From contig NZ_JAKCMI010000028.1 of the NCBI RefSeq assembly GCF_021412585.1, forward strand, positions 157,851 to 221,850: DNA of 64,000 nucleotides, written 5' to 3'. The translations under genes were made by a program, and so were the position numbers. Each line of letters starts with the position of its first letter. The first letter of the stretch is position 1. The DNA is from Halomonas alkalisoli (GTDB taxonomy: Bacteria; Pseudomonadota; Gammaproteobacteria; Pseudomonadales; Halomonadaceae). Below the pieces are notes generated by a model. The model saw only the letters and a list, made by a program, of their open reading frames with translations, was not told where the DNA came from and did not search any database. This document shows, piece after piece, positions 37,026 to 46,115 of this stretch.

Positions 37026-37780
37026 TGGCGATGGACGATAACCAGCTGCTGCGTTACAGCCGCCAGATCATGCTGGAGTCGATCGATATCGGCGGCCAGG
37101 AGCGGCTGCTGTCATCCCGGGTGCTGGTGGTGGGTGCCGGTGGCCTGGGCTCGCCGGTGGCGCTCTATCTTGCCGCCGCCGGGGTGGGGCATCTCACCCT
37201 GGCCGATGCCGACAGCGTTGAGCTCTCCAACCTGCAGCGCCAGATCGCTCACGGCATGGGCGATCTCGAGCGCAACAAGGCCGAGTCGGCACGCGAGTCG
37301 GCACTGGCACTCAATCCCGGCTGCGACATCACCGTGGTGACGCAGCACCTGGAGGGGGCGGCCATGGACGACGCCGTGGCCGCGGTGGATCTGGTGCTCG
37401 ACTGTACCGACCGCTTTTCCAGCCGCTATGCCATCAACGCCGCCAGCCACAAGGCGGGAAAGCCGCTGGTGTCCGGTGCGGCGATCCGTTTCTCCGGACA
37501 GCTGGCGGTGTTCGATCCCCGTGACCCGGCAAGCCCCTGCTATGCCTGCCTCTATCCCCCCGGAGAGGGCGACGACGAGGCGCTTCGCTGCGCCGAGAAT
37601 GGCGTCGTGGCACCCCTGGTGGGGCTGATCGGCTGCTTTCAGGCGCTGGAAGCGGTCAAGCTGCTCAGCGGTGCCGGCACCCCGCATCGCGGGCTTTCCA
37701 CCTTCGATGGCATGAGCGGCCAGTGGCGCCATTTCCAGGTGCCGCGGGACCCCGCCTGTCCGGTATGCGCCTCGCGCTGA
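37025..37780 (+). CDS. moeB: Molybdopterin-synthase adenylyltransferase (MoeB/ThiF family)
   Basis: 251 residues. The ATP loop is VLVVGAGGLGSPVALYLAAAG near residue 33, with DxDxVxxSNLQRQ as DADSVELSNLQRQ. Zinc is held by Cys pairs in CYACLYPP and CPVCAS. Adenylates the C-terminal Gly of MoaD or ThiS. The adjoining prfA-prmC genes match the conserved hemA-prfA-prmC-moeB order. ThiF cannot be fully excluded by sequence alone. Confidence 0.9.
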   Translation: MAMDDNQLLRYSRQIMLESIDIGGQERLLSSRVLVVGAGGLGSPVALYLAAAGVGHLTLADADSVELSNLQRQIAHGMGDLERNKAESARESALALNPGCDITVVTQHLEGAAMDDAVAAVDLVLDCTDRFSSRYAINAASHKAGKPLVSGAAIRFSGQLAVFDPRDPASPCYACLYPPGEGDDEALRCAENGVVAPLVGLIGCFQALEAVKLLSGAGTPHRGLSTFDGMSGQWRHFQVPRDPACPVCASR

Positions 37781-37790
37781 GGATTCGCTC

Positions 37791-38711
37791 ATGGTCGACC
37801 GGTCGGGGCTGAAGCTGGGGCAGGTCAGCGATTTCGATATTCGCCTGGTTCGTGTCTTCAAGGCCGTGGTGGAGTGTGGTGGCTTTTCCGCCGCGGAGTC
37901 GGCGCTTGGTATCAGTCGGCCGGCGATCAGCCAGCACATGAGCGACCTCGAGAAGCGCCTGGGGCTGAAGCTGTGCCAGCGGGGACGCGGCGGCTTCTCT
38001 CTCACCGAGGAGGGGCGCCAGGTCTTCGAGGCGACCCTGACGCTGCTGTCGGCGCTTGAGACCTTTCGTACCGAGGTCAACGGGCTGCATCGGAACCTGC
38101 GTGGCGAGCTCAACATCGGCCTGACCGACAACCTGGTCAGCATGCCGCGGATGCACGTGACTGATGCCCTGGCCGACCTCAAGGCACAGGGGCCGGACGT
38201 GCGCATCAATATCCACATGGAGGCACCGGACAGTATCGCCCAGGGCGTGCTGGATGCCCGCCTGCATGTGGGCGTCGTCCCGGAGGTCAACCTGCCGGCC
38301 AGCGTCGATGCACGGCCGCTCTATGACGAAACGTTGCGCCTCTACTGCGCCGACCGTCACCCGCTCTTTCATCGACGGGACGAGGCGCTGGACGAGGCGG
38401 TGCTGGCCGCTCACGAGGCGGTGCTGCCCGCTTACCCGCTGCCCGAGACGGCCCGCCAGGCCCATGCCAGGCTGAAGGGTACCGCCACGGCCTCGGACCG
38501 CGAGGGCGCGGTCTTTCTCATCCTGACCGGTTGCTATATCGGCTACCTGCCCGATCACCTGGCCGAACCCTGGGTCGCGGCGGGGCGCTTGCGGGCGCTC
38601 TGCCCCGAAACCTGCACCTATCCCATTCCCCTGGTCACGATCACCCGCCGAGACCGTCGCCCTCACCGGGTGCTCGAGGTCTTTCTGGCCTCCGTGGGGC
38701 GTCATGGCTAG
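37791..38711 (+). CDS. LysR-family transcriptional regulator
   Basis: 306 residues. N-terminal winged HTH FDIRLVRVFKAVVECGGFSAAE and LGISRPAISQHMSDLEKRLGLKL, then a periplasmic-binding-like effector domain (SIAQGVLDARLHVGVVPE; GCYIGYLPDHLAEPWV). It starts 11 bases after moeB and precedes the polyamine gene block by 328 bases, so it could regulate that block. No effector can be assigned. Confidence 0.88.
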   Translation: MVDRSGLKLGQVSDFDIRLVRVFKAVVECGGFSAAESALGISRPAISQHMSDLEKRLGLKLCQRGRGGFSLTEEGRQVFEATLTLLSALETFRTEVNGLHRNLRGELNIGLTDNLVSMPRMHVTDALADLKAQGPDVRINIHMEAPDSIAQGVLDARLHVGVVPEVNLPASVDARPLYDETLRLYCADRHPLFHRRDEALDEAVLAAHEAVLPAYPLPETARQAHARLKGTATASDREGAVFLILTGCYIGYLPDHLAEPWVAAGRLRALCPETCTYPIPLVTITRRDRRPHRVLEVFLASVGRHG

Positions 38712-39039
38712 CGGGTCGTCGCCACACCGGTCCCGCTCCTGCTTGCCAGGCCCGACGTGCCCGTTTGATGGTGATTTCTTGACAATCTATCCCCTCCAGC
38801 TTCTCCTGCGGTCACGGCGTTTCATGCTCTATATGCGCTATAAAAGACGATTATTATGCCGCGCAAGCAGGTGCTGGTGATTGTGTGTTGACGTTTTTCG
38901 TTATTGAATACTTGACATGGTCTGCGGGTTTGGTGCCAGACTAGAGGCATGGTCTGGACGCCAATGCGGCTCAACCAGAGGCTAATCATCGCTCGTCATG
39001 CCGGCTGATCCCGGCCCCATCAGTGCAAGGACCGGTTTC
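38712..39039. other. 328-base promoter-type interval before the polyamine genes
   Basis: No gene is seen. It is AT-rich relative to its surroundings and contains TTGACG (38889) and TTGACA (38913) boxes without an unambiguous -10 partner. It also contains TTGTGTGTTGAC (38881-38892), a motif recurring near 49422 and 58780. Probably holds the start site and regulator sites of the puuB-puuA-pot operon. Confidence 0.5.
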
Positions 39040-40332
39040 ATGGCTGCTGCCACTACGCTCGACATCCCGGCATCCTATTACCGCGATACGGTGGCGGTAG
39101 GCCTGGAGGCCTGTCCGCCGCTGGAAGGCGACCAGCGGGCCGATGTCTGTGTGATCGGCGGTGGCGTAACCGGCTGCTCGGCGGCACTGCACCTGGCCGA
39201 ACGGGGCTATTCGGTACGCCTGCTGGAAGCGCAGGCGATTGGCTACGGTGCCTCGGGGCGCAGCGGCGGCCAGATCCTTCCGGGCCTGGGCACCGATATC
39301 ACCACCGTGGAGCAAGTGCTGGGACTCGAACGAGCCCGCGCCATCTGGGAGATGAGCCGTGAAGCGGTTCGGCTCACGGCGGGTCTCGTCGAGCGTCATG
39401 CCATTCCCTGCGACCTGGCCTGGGGCTTCCTGCACGCCGCCGTCAAGCCGCGCCATGTGCGCGAGCTGCAGGCGTTTCGGGAGCGCATGGCCCGCGATTA
39501 CGGTTATACGGACATGGCCTGGCTCGAGGGCCCGGCATTGCGTGAGCGGGTGGTGACCGACGCCTATCCCGGCGCCCTGTACGAGGGGGAGGGCGGCCAC
39601 CTGCACCCGCTGAACTATACGCTGGGGCTGGCGCGTGCCGCGCAGCGTGCCGGGGTAACGATTCACGAAGATAGCAGGGCGCTAAGCATCCGGCGGGGGC
39701 AGCCGGCGCGGGTGGAAACCGATGGCGGCAGCATCACCGCCGACTTCGTGGTGGTGGCCGCCAATGCCTACCTGGGGGGACTGGTGCCAGAGCTGAATGG
39801 CCGGACGATGCGCGCCGCCAACTACATGGTGGCGACAGCTCCCCTGAGCGAAGCGCAGGCCGCCTCGGTGCTGCCACGCAACGATGCCCTGGCCGATGCC
39901 AACTTCGTGCTCGATTACTATCGTCTCTCTGCCGATCGGCGGCTGATCTATGGCGGCGAGGTGAGCTACGATGGCCGTGAGCCGCGCGGCCTGCGCGAGC
40001 GAATGGACGCCAAGATCGCACGGCTGTTTCCCGTGCTGGAGGGCGTGGCGATCGACTATCGCTGGGGAGGCGATGTGGCCATTACCCTAAACCGGGCGCC
40101 GGACTTCGGCCGTATCGGGCATAACCTCTACTACGCCCAGGGCTACTCCGGCCACGGCATGGCCCTGGCTGGCCTCGCCGGGCAGTTGATGAGCGATGCC
40201 ATTGCCGATCAGAGCGAGCGGTTCGATCTCTTCGCCGCCATGCCGCATCGGCGCTTCCCCGGTGGCGGCTGGCTGCGAACGCCGCTGCTGGTGCTGGCGA
40301 CTACCTTCTACAAACTGCGTGACCGACTATAA
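39040..40332 (+). CDS. FAD-dependent oxidoreductase, gamma-glutamylputrescine oxidase-like (1)
   Basis: 430 residues of the DAO family: dinucleotide loop VCVIGGGVTGCSAALHLAERG near 30, GASGRSGGQI near 71, GGHLHPLNYTLGLARAA near 185 and the C-terminal YYAQGYSGHGMALAGLAG. PuuB oxidatively deaminates gamma-glutamylputrescine to the aldehyde with H2O2 release. It lies 35 bases before a puuA-like ligase. A paralogue lies at 46116, so substrate division (putrescine against cadaverine, spermidine or another amine) is likely. Confidence 0.85.
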   Translation: MAAATTLDIPASYYRDTVAVGLEACPPLEGDQRADVCVIGGGVTGCSAALHLAERGYSVRLLEAQAIGYGASGRSGGQILPGLGTDITTVEQVLGLERARAIWEMSREAVRLTAGLVERHAIPCDLAWGFLHAAVKPRHVRELQAFRERMARDYGYTDMAWLEGPALRERVVTDAYPGALYEGEGGHLHPLNYTLGLARAAQRAGVTIHEDSRALSIRRGQPARVETDGGSITADFVVVAANAYLGGLVPELNGRTMRAANYMVATAPLSEAQAASVLPRNDALADANFVLDYYRLSADRRLIYGGEVSYDGREPRGLRERMDAKIARLFPVLEGVAIDYRWGGDVAITLNRAPDFGRIGHNLYYAQGYSGHGMALAGLAGQLMSDAIADQSERFDLFAAMPHRRFPGGGWLRTPLLVLATTFYKLRDRL

Positions 40333-40367
40333 CCATCAGCCCGAAACGGGGCGGAAATGAGGTTTCC

Positions 40368-41714
40368 ATGAAAGATCTAGAGAGCTGGCTCAAGGAACGG
40401 CGCATCACCGAGGTGGAGTGCCTGGTCAGCGATATCACCGGGATTGCCCGAGGCAAGATCACCCCCGTTTCGAAGTTCATGGCAGAGAAGGGCATGCGTT
40501 TGCCCGAAAGCGTACTGCTGCAGACCGTGACCGGCGACTATGTGGAGGATGACCTCTACTACTCGCTGCTCGATCCCGCCGATATCGACATGATATGCAA
40601 GCCCGACATCTCGGCCGTCTATCCGGTGCCCTGGGCGCTGGAGCCCACGGCCCAGGTGATACACGACTGCTATGACAAGATGGGCAACCCCATCGAACTC
40701 TCCTGTCGCAACCAGCTCAAGCGGGTGCTGGCCCTCTATGCCGAGAGGGGCTGGAAGCCGGTGGTGGCGCCGGAAATGGAGTTCTATCTCACCAAGCGAT
40801 GCGAAGACCCTGACCTGCCGCTCCAGCCGCCTATCGGCCGCAGCGGGCGGCAGGAGACCGGCCGGCAATCCTTTTCCATCGATGCGGCCAACGAGTTCGA
40901 TCCGCTGTTCGAGGACATGTATGACTGGTGCGAGGCCCAGGGGCTGGATATCGATACCCTGATCCATGAAGAGGGCACCGCCCAGATGGAGATCAACTTC
41001 CGTCACGGCGACCCGCTGATGCTGGCGGACCAGATCTTCCTCTTCAAGCGGACACTGCGGGAAGCGGCGCTCAAGCATGACGTGGCGGCCACCTTCATGG
41101 CCAAGCCGATCACCAATGAGCCGGGCAGCGCCATGCATATCCATCAGAGCGTGCTCGACGCCACCACGGGCCGCAGCGTCTTTTCCAACGACGACGGCTC
41201 CATGAGCCAGCTGTTCCTGCACCATATCGGCGGTCTGCAGCGTTTCATCCCCGAGGCGTTGCCGCTGATGGCGCCCAACGTCAACTCCTTCCGCCGTTTC
41301 CTGCCGGATACCTCGGCGCCGGTCAACGTCGAATGGGGTGAGGAGAACCGCACCTGCGGACTGCGCGTCCCCGACTCCACGCCACAGAACCGGCGCATCG
41401 AGAACCGCCTTCCCGGCGCCGATGCCAACGCCTACCTGGCCATTGCCGCCAGTCTGCTGTGCGGCTACCTCGGCATGGAGCAGGGGCTGAACCCGTCGGC
41501 GCCGGTGCAAGGGCGGGCGTTCGAGCGTCGCAACATGCGCCTGCCCTTCACCCTCGAGCAGGCGCTGGAAAGGATGGAGCACTGTGCGGAGCTGGAGCGT
41601 TACATGGGCCATCGCTTCGTAACCGGCTATGTGGCGGTAAAGCGGGTGGAGAACGAGAATTTCAAGCAGGTGATCAGTTCCTGGGAAAGGGAGTTCCTGC
41701 TGCTCAGCGTCTGA
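40368..41714 (+). CDS. Glutamine synthetase-family gamma-glutamylpolyamine synthetase (1)
   Basis: 448 residues with GS signatures: the beta-grasp N-domain (LVSDITGIARGK), metal Glu residues in APEMEFYLTKR and TAQMEINFRHGD, AMHIHQSV, then VNVEWGEENRTCGLR and ENRLPGADANAYLAIAA. It lacks the adenylylation loop of GlnA. It should ligate glutamate to a polyamine using ATP, as PuuA or the pseudomonad Pau ligases do. Cotranscribed with a puuB-like oxidase and the pot transporter genes. Confidence 0.87.
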   Translation: MKDLESWLKERRITEVECLVSDITGIARGKITPVSKFMAEKGMRLPESVLLQTVTGDYVEDDLYYSLLDPADIDMICKPDISAVYPVPWALEPTAQVIHDCYDKMGNPIELSCRNQLKRVLALYAERGWKPVVAPEMEFYLTKRCEDPDLPLQPPIGRSGRQETGRQSFSIDAANEFDPLFEDMYDWCEAQGLDIDTLIHEEGTAQMEINFRHGDPLMLADQIFLFKRTLREAALKHDVAATFMAKPITNEPGSAMHIHQSVLDATTGRSVFSNDDGSMSQLFLHHIGGLQRFIPEALPLMAPNVNSFRRFLPDTSAPVNVEWGEENRTCGLRVPDSTPQNRRIENRLPGADANAYLAIAASLLCGYLGMEQGLNPSAPVQGRAFERRNMRLPFTLEQALERMEHCAELERYMGHRFVTGYVAVKRVENENFKQVISSWEREFLLLSV

Positions 41715-41891
41715 AGCGGCCGAGCCATCGCAAGAGCAATGGGTAGGAAGACGATGTCACCGCTCAGGCTGGTCTGCTGACAGCCTATCGTCTGACTCGT
41801 GAGGAAGAGCGGCAACATGCTGGAGGGCCCCGGCGAAGGGGATGCCGGGTATCAACGAAACCAAGTGAATAACAACAGCGAAAGAGGTGTC

Positions 41892-42998
41892 ATGATGTCC
41901 CGACAAAGCAAGCTTTCCCTGGCCGTTGCTGCGGCCTCCCTGGCGTTGATGACCGGCGCGGCTCATGCCAACGAAGTGCGGGTCTACAACTGGTCGGACT
42001 ATATCGCCCCCGACACCCTCGAGAAGTTCACCGAGGCTACCGGCATTCGGGTGGTCTACGACGTCTACGACAGCAACGAGGTGCTCGACGCCGCCATGCT
42101 CTCGGGGCGCTCCGGCTATGACGTGGTAGTGCCGTCCAACCATTATCTGACACGCCAGGTCAGTGCCGGCGTCTATCGGGAGCTGGACCACGACAAGCTA
42201 CCCAACATGGTCAACCTCAACCCCGAACTGATGGACGACCTGGAGTCCATCGACCCGGGTAGCCGCCACTCCATTCCCTACATGTGGGGTACCAACGGCA
42301 TCGGCTACAACGTCGAGCGGGTCGAGGCGATTCTCGGTGAGGACGCCCCGGTGGATTCCTGGGCATTGATCTTCGACCCCGAGGTCACCACCGCGCTGAA
42401 GGAGGGTGGCTGCGGCATCTCCATGCTCGACTCGGGCGACGAGATGCTCTCGCCGGCCATGGCCTATCTGGGACTCTCCCCGCTCTCCGAGGAGACGGCG
42501 GACCTCGAGGCGGCGGGTGACCTTATCGCCGCCGTGCGTGACAACATCACCTACTTCCACTCCTCGCGCTATATCTCGGACCTGGCCAACGGCGATATCT
42601 GCGTGGCGGCTGGCTACTCCGGCGACATCTTCCAGGCCGCCGACCGCGCCGAGGAAGCCGGCCGCGACTTCACCATCGCCTACTCGATCCCCAAGGAGGG
42701 CGCGGCGCTGTGGTTCGACATGATGGCGATTCCCGCCGACGCACCGAACCCCGACAACGCCCACGCCTTCATCAATTTCATCCTCGAGCCCGAGATCGCA
42801 GCCGCGATCACCGAATACGTCGTCTATGCCAACCCCAACGTGGCCGCCAACGAGTTTCTCGATCCGGATATTCTCAACGATACCTCCATCTATCCCGACC
42901 AGGAGGTGATGGACAATCTCTATGTGGCGGAAGAGAAGCCCCTGGCCGTTCAGCGCGTCCGTACCCGTACCTGGAACCGGGTGAAGTCGGGTATCTGA
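41892..42998 (+). CDS. potF: Polyamine ABC transporter substrate-binding protein (PotF/SpuD type)
   Basis: 368 residues. Signal peptide with cleavage after AHA near residue 26, then NEVRVYNWSDYIAPDTLEKF, typical of PotD/PotF. Ligand-site segments include YDVVVPSNHYLTRQ, IPYMWGTNGIGYN and YSGDIFQAADRA. The ATG at 41892 follows GAGGT; 41895 is also possible. Its stop is followed by potG. Confidence 0.92.
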   Translation: MMSRQSKLSLAVAAASLALMTGAAHANEVRVYNWSDYIAPDTLEKFTEATGIRVVYDVYDSNEVLDAAMLSGRSGYDVVVPSNHYLTRQVSAGVYRELDHDKLPNMVNLNPELMDDLESIDPGSRHSIPYMWGTNGIGYNVERVEAILGEDAPVDSWALIFDPEVTTALKEGGCGISMLDSGDEMLSPAMAYLGLSPLSEETADLEAAGDLIAAVRDNITYFHSSRYISDLANGDICVAAGYSGDIFQAADRAEEAGRDFTIAYSIPKEGAALWFDMMAIPADAPNPDNAHAFINFILEPEIAAAITEYVVYANPNVAANEFLDPDILNDTSIYPDQEVMDNLYVAEEKPLAVQRVRTRTWNRVKSGI

Positions 42999-43057
42999 TG
43001 CGACACGCCGGCCCGCCCGGGCCGGCTACCTCCGACTGGCTGCCAGGAGACGCTGCG

Positions 43058-44287
43058 ATGCCGCAACCCCAGCCGCGCGCCATGGACCGGGCTCGACGCA
43101 CCGAGCCCGTGTCTTCCGAATTTGATTCTGCTGGAACACTGACTTCCGGACAGCCGTCGTCGGCCCCTTCCGCCTCCGGCAGGCCGCGGCCTGCCCCCGG
43201 GGAAGCACTGATGGAGATCCGCCGGGTCAGCAAGCGCTTCGATGGCGCCCTGGCGGTGGACGATGTCTCCCTCTCCATTCGACGAGGGGAGATATTCGCC
43301 CTGCTGGGTGGCTCGGGGTCGGGCAAGTCGACCCTGCTGCGCATGCTGGCGGGCTTCGAGAAACCCAGCGAGGGCGAGATCATCCTGGACGGCGAGGACA
43401 TCTCGACCATGCCGCCCTATGAGCGGCCGATCAACATGATGTTCCAGTCCTATGCCCTGTTCCCGCATATGAGCGTGGAGCAGAACATCGCCTTCGGTCT
43501 CAAGCAGGATCGCCTGAAGAAGGATGAGATCACCCAGCGCGTGGCGGAAATGCTCAAGCTGGTGCACATGGAGGCGTTCGCCCGGCGCAAGCCGCACCAG
43601 TTGTCGGGCGGCCAGCGGCAGCGCGTGGCGCTGGCCCGCTCGCTGGCCAAGCGACCCAAGCTGCTGTTGCTCGACGAGCCCATGGGAGCGCTGGACAAGA
43701 AGCTGCGCACCGAGATGCAGCTGGAAGTGGTCCAGATCCTGGAGCGCGTCGGCGTCACCTGCATCATGGTGACCCACGACCAGGAGGAGGCCATGACCAT
43801 GGCCGACCGGGTAGCGATCATGACGGATGGCTGGATCGCCCAGGTGGGCACCCCCATGGACGTCTACGAGAGCCCGGCGAGCCGTATGGTGGCCGAGTTC
43901 GTGGGCACGGTGAACCTCTTCGCCGGTGAGATCGTCGCCGACGAGGCCGACCACTGCATCATCGACAGCCCGGAGTTGGGCCGGCAGATCCGCATCGGCC
44001 ATGGCGTGAGCACCCAGGCCGACGAGCGCAGTGTCTGGGTCGGGATTCGTCCCGAGAAGACCTGGTTGACCCGGGAGCGCCCCGCCGGCGACTACAACTG
44101 GGCCGCCGGCACCGTAGAGGATATCGCCTACCTGGGCGGCTTCTCGGTGTACTTCGTGCGCACCGAGGGCGGGCATCTGGTCAAGGCCAGCATGACCAAT
44201 ACCGAGCGTCGCGGCGACCGGCCGAAGTGGGACGAACCGGTCTATGTCCACTGGGACGAGCTGAGTGCCGTGATTCTCCACGACTGA
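43058..44287 (+). CDS. potG: Polyamine ABC transporter ATP-binding protein
   Basis: 409 residues from the ATG at 43058, which has AGGAGA 7 bases upstream; an ATG at 42998 overlapping the potF stop is in frame but lacks a site. A Ser/Pro-rich leader of about 48 residues precedes the ABC domain. Walker A is LLGGSGSGKSTLL, signature LSGGQRQRVALARSLA, Walker B LLLLDEPMGALD, and a C-terminal TOBE domain follows. The long leader is unusual for PotG; the internal ATG before EIRRVSKRF is an alternative start. Confidence 0.92.
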   Translation: MPQPQPRAMDRARRTEPVSSEFDSAGTLTSGQPSSAPSASGRPRPAPGEALMEIRRVSKRFDGALAVDDVSLSIRRGEIFALLGGSGSGKSTLLRMLAGFEKPSEGEIILDGEDISTMPPYERPINMMFQSYALFPHMSVEQNIAFGLKQDRLKKDEITQRVAEMLKLVHMEAFARRKPHQLSGGQRQRVALARSLAKRPKLLLLDEPMGALDKKLRTEMQLEVVQILERVGVTCIMVTHDQEEAMTMADRVAIMTDGWIAQVGTPMDVYESPASRMVAEFVGTVNLFAGEIVADEADHCIIDSPELGRQIRIGHGVSTQADERSVWVGIRPEKTWLTRERPAGDYNWAAGTVEDIAYLGGFSVYFVRTEGGHLVKASMTNTERRGDRPKWDEPVYVHWDELSAVILHD

Positions 44288-44343
44288 GACCGCGAATTCC
44301 GACGCGCCTTGTTGCGACAAGGCCGTGCCATGGGGAGATTTCC

Positions 44344-45252
44344 ATGTCCGACAACCTGGTTCGCCTGCGACGGCTGTTCAAGCCCCGTCGCGGCTGGGTC
44401 ATCGCCGTGCCGTTGCTGTGGCTGACGCTGTTCTTCCTGCTGCCTTTCGGCATCGTGTTCAAGATCAGCCTCTCGGAGGCGGCGATCTCGATACCGCCGT
44501 ACAGTGCGATACTCGACTACGGCCATGAGACGCTGAACATCGTCCTCACCTTCAGCAACTACCTCTTCCTGACCACGGATACGCTCTATATCTCCGCCTA
44601 TTGGGGCTCGGTGAAGATCGCCCTGCTGGCCACGGTACTCTGCCTGCTGCTGGGTTACCCCATGGCCTACGCCATGGCCCGGGCCCCCATGCGCTGGCAG
44701 CTGGTACTGCTGCTGCTGGTGATGCTGCCCTCCTGGACCTCGTTTTTGATCCGGGTCTACGCCTGGATGGGCATCCTCAGCAACAACGGGCTGATCAACA
44801 ACTCGTTGATATGGCTTGGTTGGATCGATTCGCCGATTCGCATGCTCAACACCAATTTCGCGGTGATCCTGGGTATCGTCTATGCCTACCTGCCGTTCAT
44901 GGTGCTGCCGCTATACGCCAACCTCACCCGCCTCGATGGCTCCCTGCTCGAGGCGGCGTCGGATCTCGGCTCACGCAAGCTGAACACCTTCTTCAAGGTG
45001 ACCCTGCCGCTGTCCAAGGGCGGTATCGTCGCCGGCTCCATGCTGGTCTTCATTCCTGCCGTGGGGGAGTACGTGATACCCGAGCTGCTGGGGGGGCCCA
45101 ACACCGTGATGATCGGCAAGGTGCTGTGGGAGGAGTTCTTCCACAACCGCGACTGGCCGGTGGCCTCGGCGCTGGCCATGGTGATGCTGGCGATCCTGAT
45201 CATTCCCATCGCCCTCTTTCACCGTTATCAATCCCGTGAGCTGGAGGAGTGA
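44344..45252 (+). CDS. potH: Polyamine ABC transporter permease
   Basis: 302 residues and six membrane segments. The cytoplasmic EAA loop is LLEAASDLGSRKLNTFFKVTLP, coupling to PotG. Length and the extended first periplasmic loop (residues 45-90) fit PotH. It is separated from potI by three bases. Confidence 0.92.
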   Translation: MSDNLVRLRRLFKPRRGWVIAVPLLWLTLFFLLPFGIVFKISLSEAAISIPPYSAILDYGHETLNIVLTFSNYLFLTTDTLYISAYWGSVKIALLATVLCLLLGYPMAYAMARAPMRWQLVLLLLVMLPSWTSFLIRVYAWMGILSNNGLINNSLIWLGWIDSPIRMLNTNFAVILGIVYAYLPFMVLPLYANLTRLDGSLLEAASDLGSRKLNTFFKVTLPLSKGGIVAGSMLVFIPAVGEYVIPELLGGPNTVMIGKVLWEEFFHNRDWPVASALAMVMLAILIIPIALFHRYQSRELEE

Positions 45253-45255
45253 GCC

Positions 45256-46092
45256 ATGCGTAAGCCATCCTTCACCACGGTGATGCTGATCGTCGGCCTG
45301 CTGTTCCTCTACCTGCCGATGGTCATCCTGGTGATCTACTCCTTCAACTCGTCGCGGCTGGTGACGGTATGGGCCGGATTCTCCGGCCGCTGGTACATCG
45401 AGCTGTTTCGCGACCGGCAGATCCTGGCGGCCGTTTGGACCAGCCTGCGCATCGCCTTCTTCTCGGCTTCCATGGCGGTGTGCCTGGGGACCCTGGCGGC
45501 CTTCGTGATGACGCGGTTCTCGCGTTTTCGGGGCAAGACGGTGCTCTCCAGCATGGTGACCGCGCCGTTGGTCATGCCCGAGGTGATCACCGGCCTGTCG
45601 CTGCTGCTGCTGTTCGTTCACATGGCGCAGATGGTCGGCTGGCCGGCAGACCGTGGCATGGTCACCATCTGGATCGCCCACACCACCTTCTGCAGCGCCT
45701 ACGTGGCGGTGGTGGTGGCGTCCCGGCTGCGCGAGGTGGACCTCTCCATCGAGGAGGCGGCCATGGACCTTGGCGCGGGGCCGGTGAAAACCTTCTTTCA
45801 CATCACGCTGCCGGTGATCTCGCCGGCGCTGGCGGCGGGTTGGCTGCTGGCCTTCACCCTGTCGCTGGATGACCTGGTGATCGCCAGCTTCGTTTCCGGT
45901 CCCGGCGCCACGACCCTGCCCATGGTGGTGTTTTCCTCGGTGCGCCTGGGTGTGTCACCCAAGATCAATGCGCTGGCCACATTGATCATACTGGCCGTGT
46001 CGCTGGCCACCTTCCTCGCCTGGTACTTCATGCGCCGCAGTGAGGCCAAGCGGCGACAGGCGATGCTGCAGGATATGACGGCAGGCCGATAA
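45256..46092 (+). CDS. potI: Polyamine ABC transporter permease
   Basis: 278 residues, six membrane segments, EAA loop SIEEAAMDLGAGPVKTFFHITLP and the PotI-type LLAFTLSLDDLVIASFVSGPG. Last transporter gene; followed after 23 bases by a second puuB-like oxidase, so uptake and oxidation are probably coexpressed. Confidence 0.92.
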   Translation: MRKPSFTTVMLIVGLLFLYLPMVILVIYSFNSSRLVTVWAGFSGRWYIELFRDRQILAAVWTSLRIAFFSASMAVCLGTLAAFVMTRFSRFRGKTVLSSMVTAPLVMPEVITGLSLLLLFVHMAQMVGWPADRGMVTIWIAHTTFCSAYVAVVVASRLREVDLSIEEAAMDLGAGPVKTFFHITLPVISPALAAGWLLAFTLSLDDLVIASFVSGPGATTLPMVVFSSVRLGVSPKINALATLIILAVSLATFLAWYFMRRSEAKRRQAMLQDMTAGR

Positions 46093-46115
46093 ATTTTTTT
46101 ATGTGAGGTATCGAG

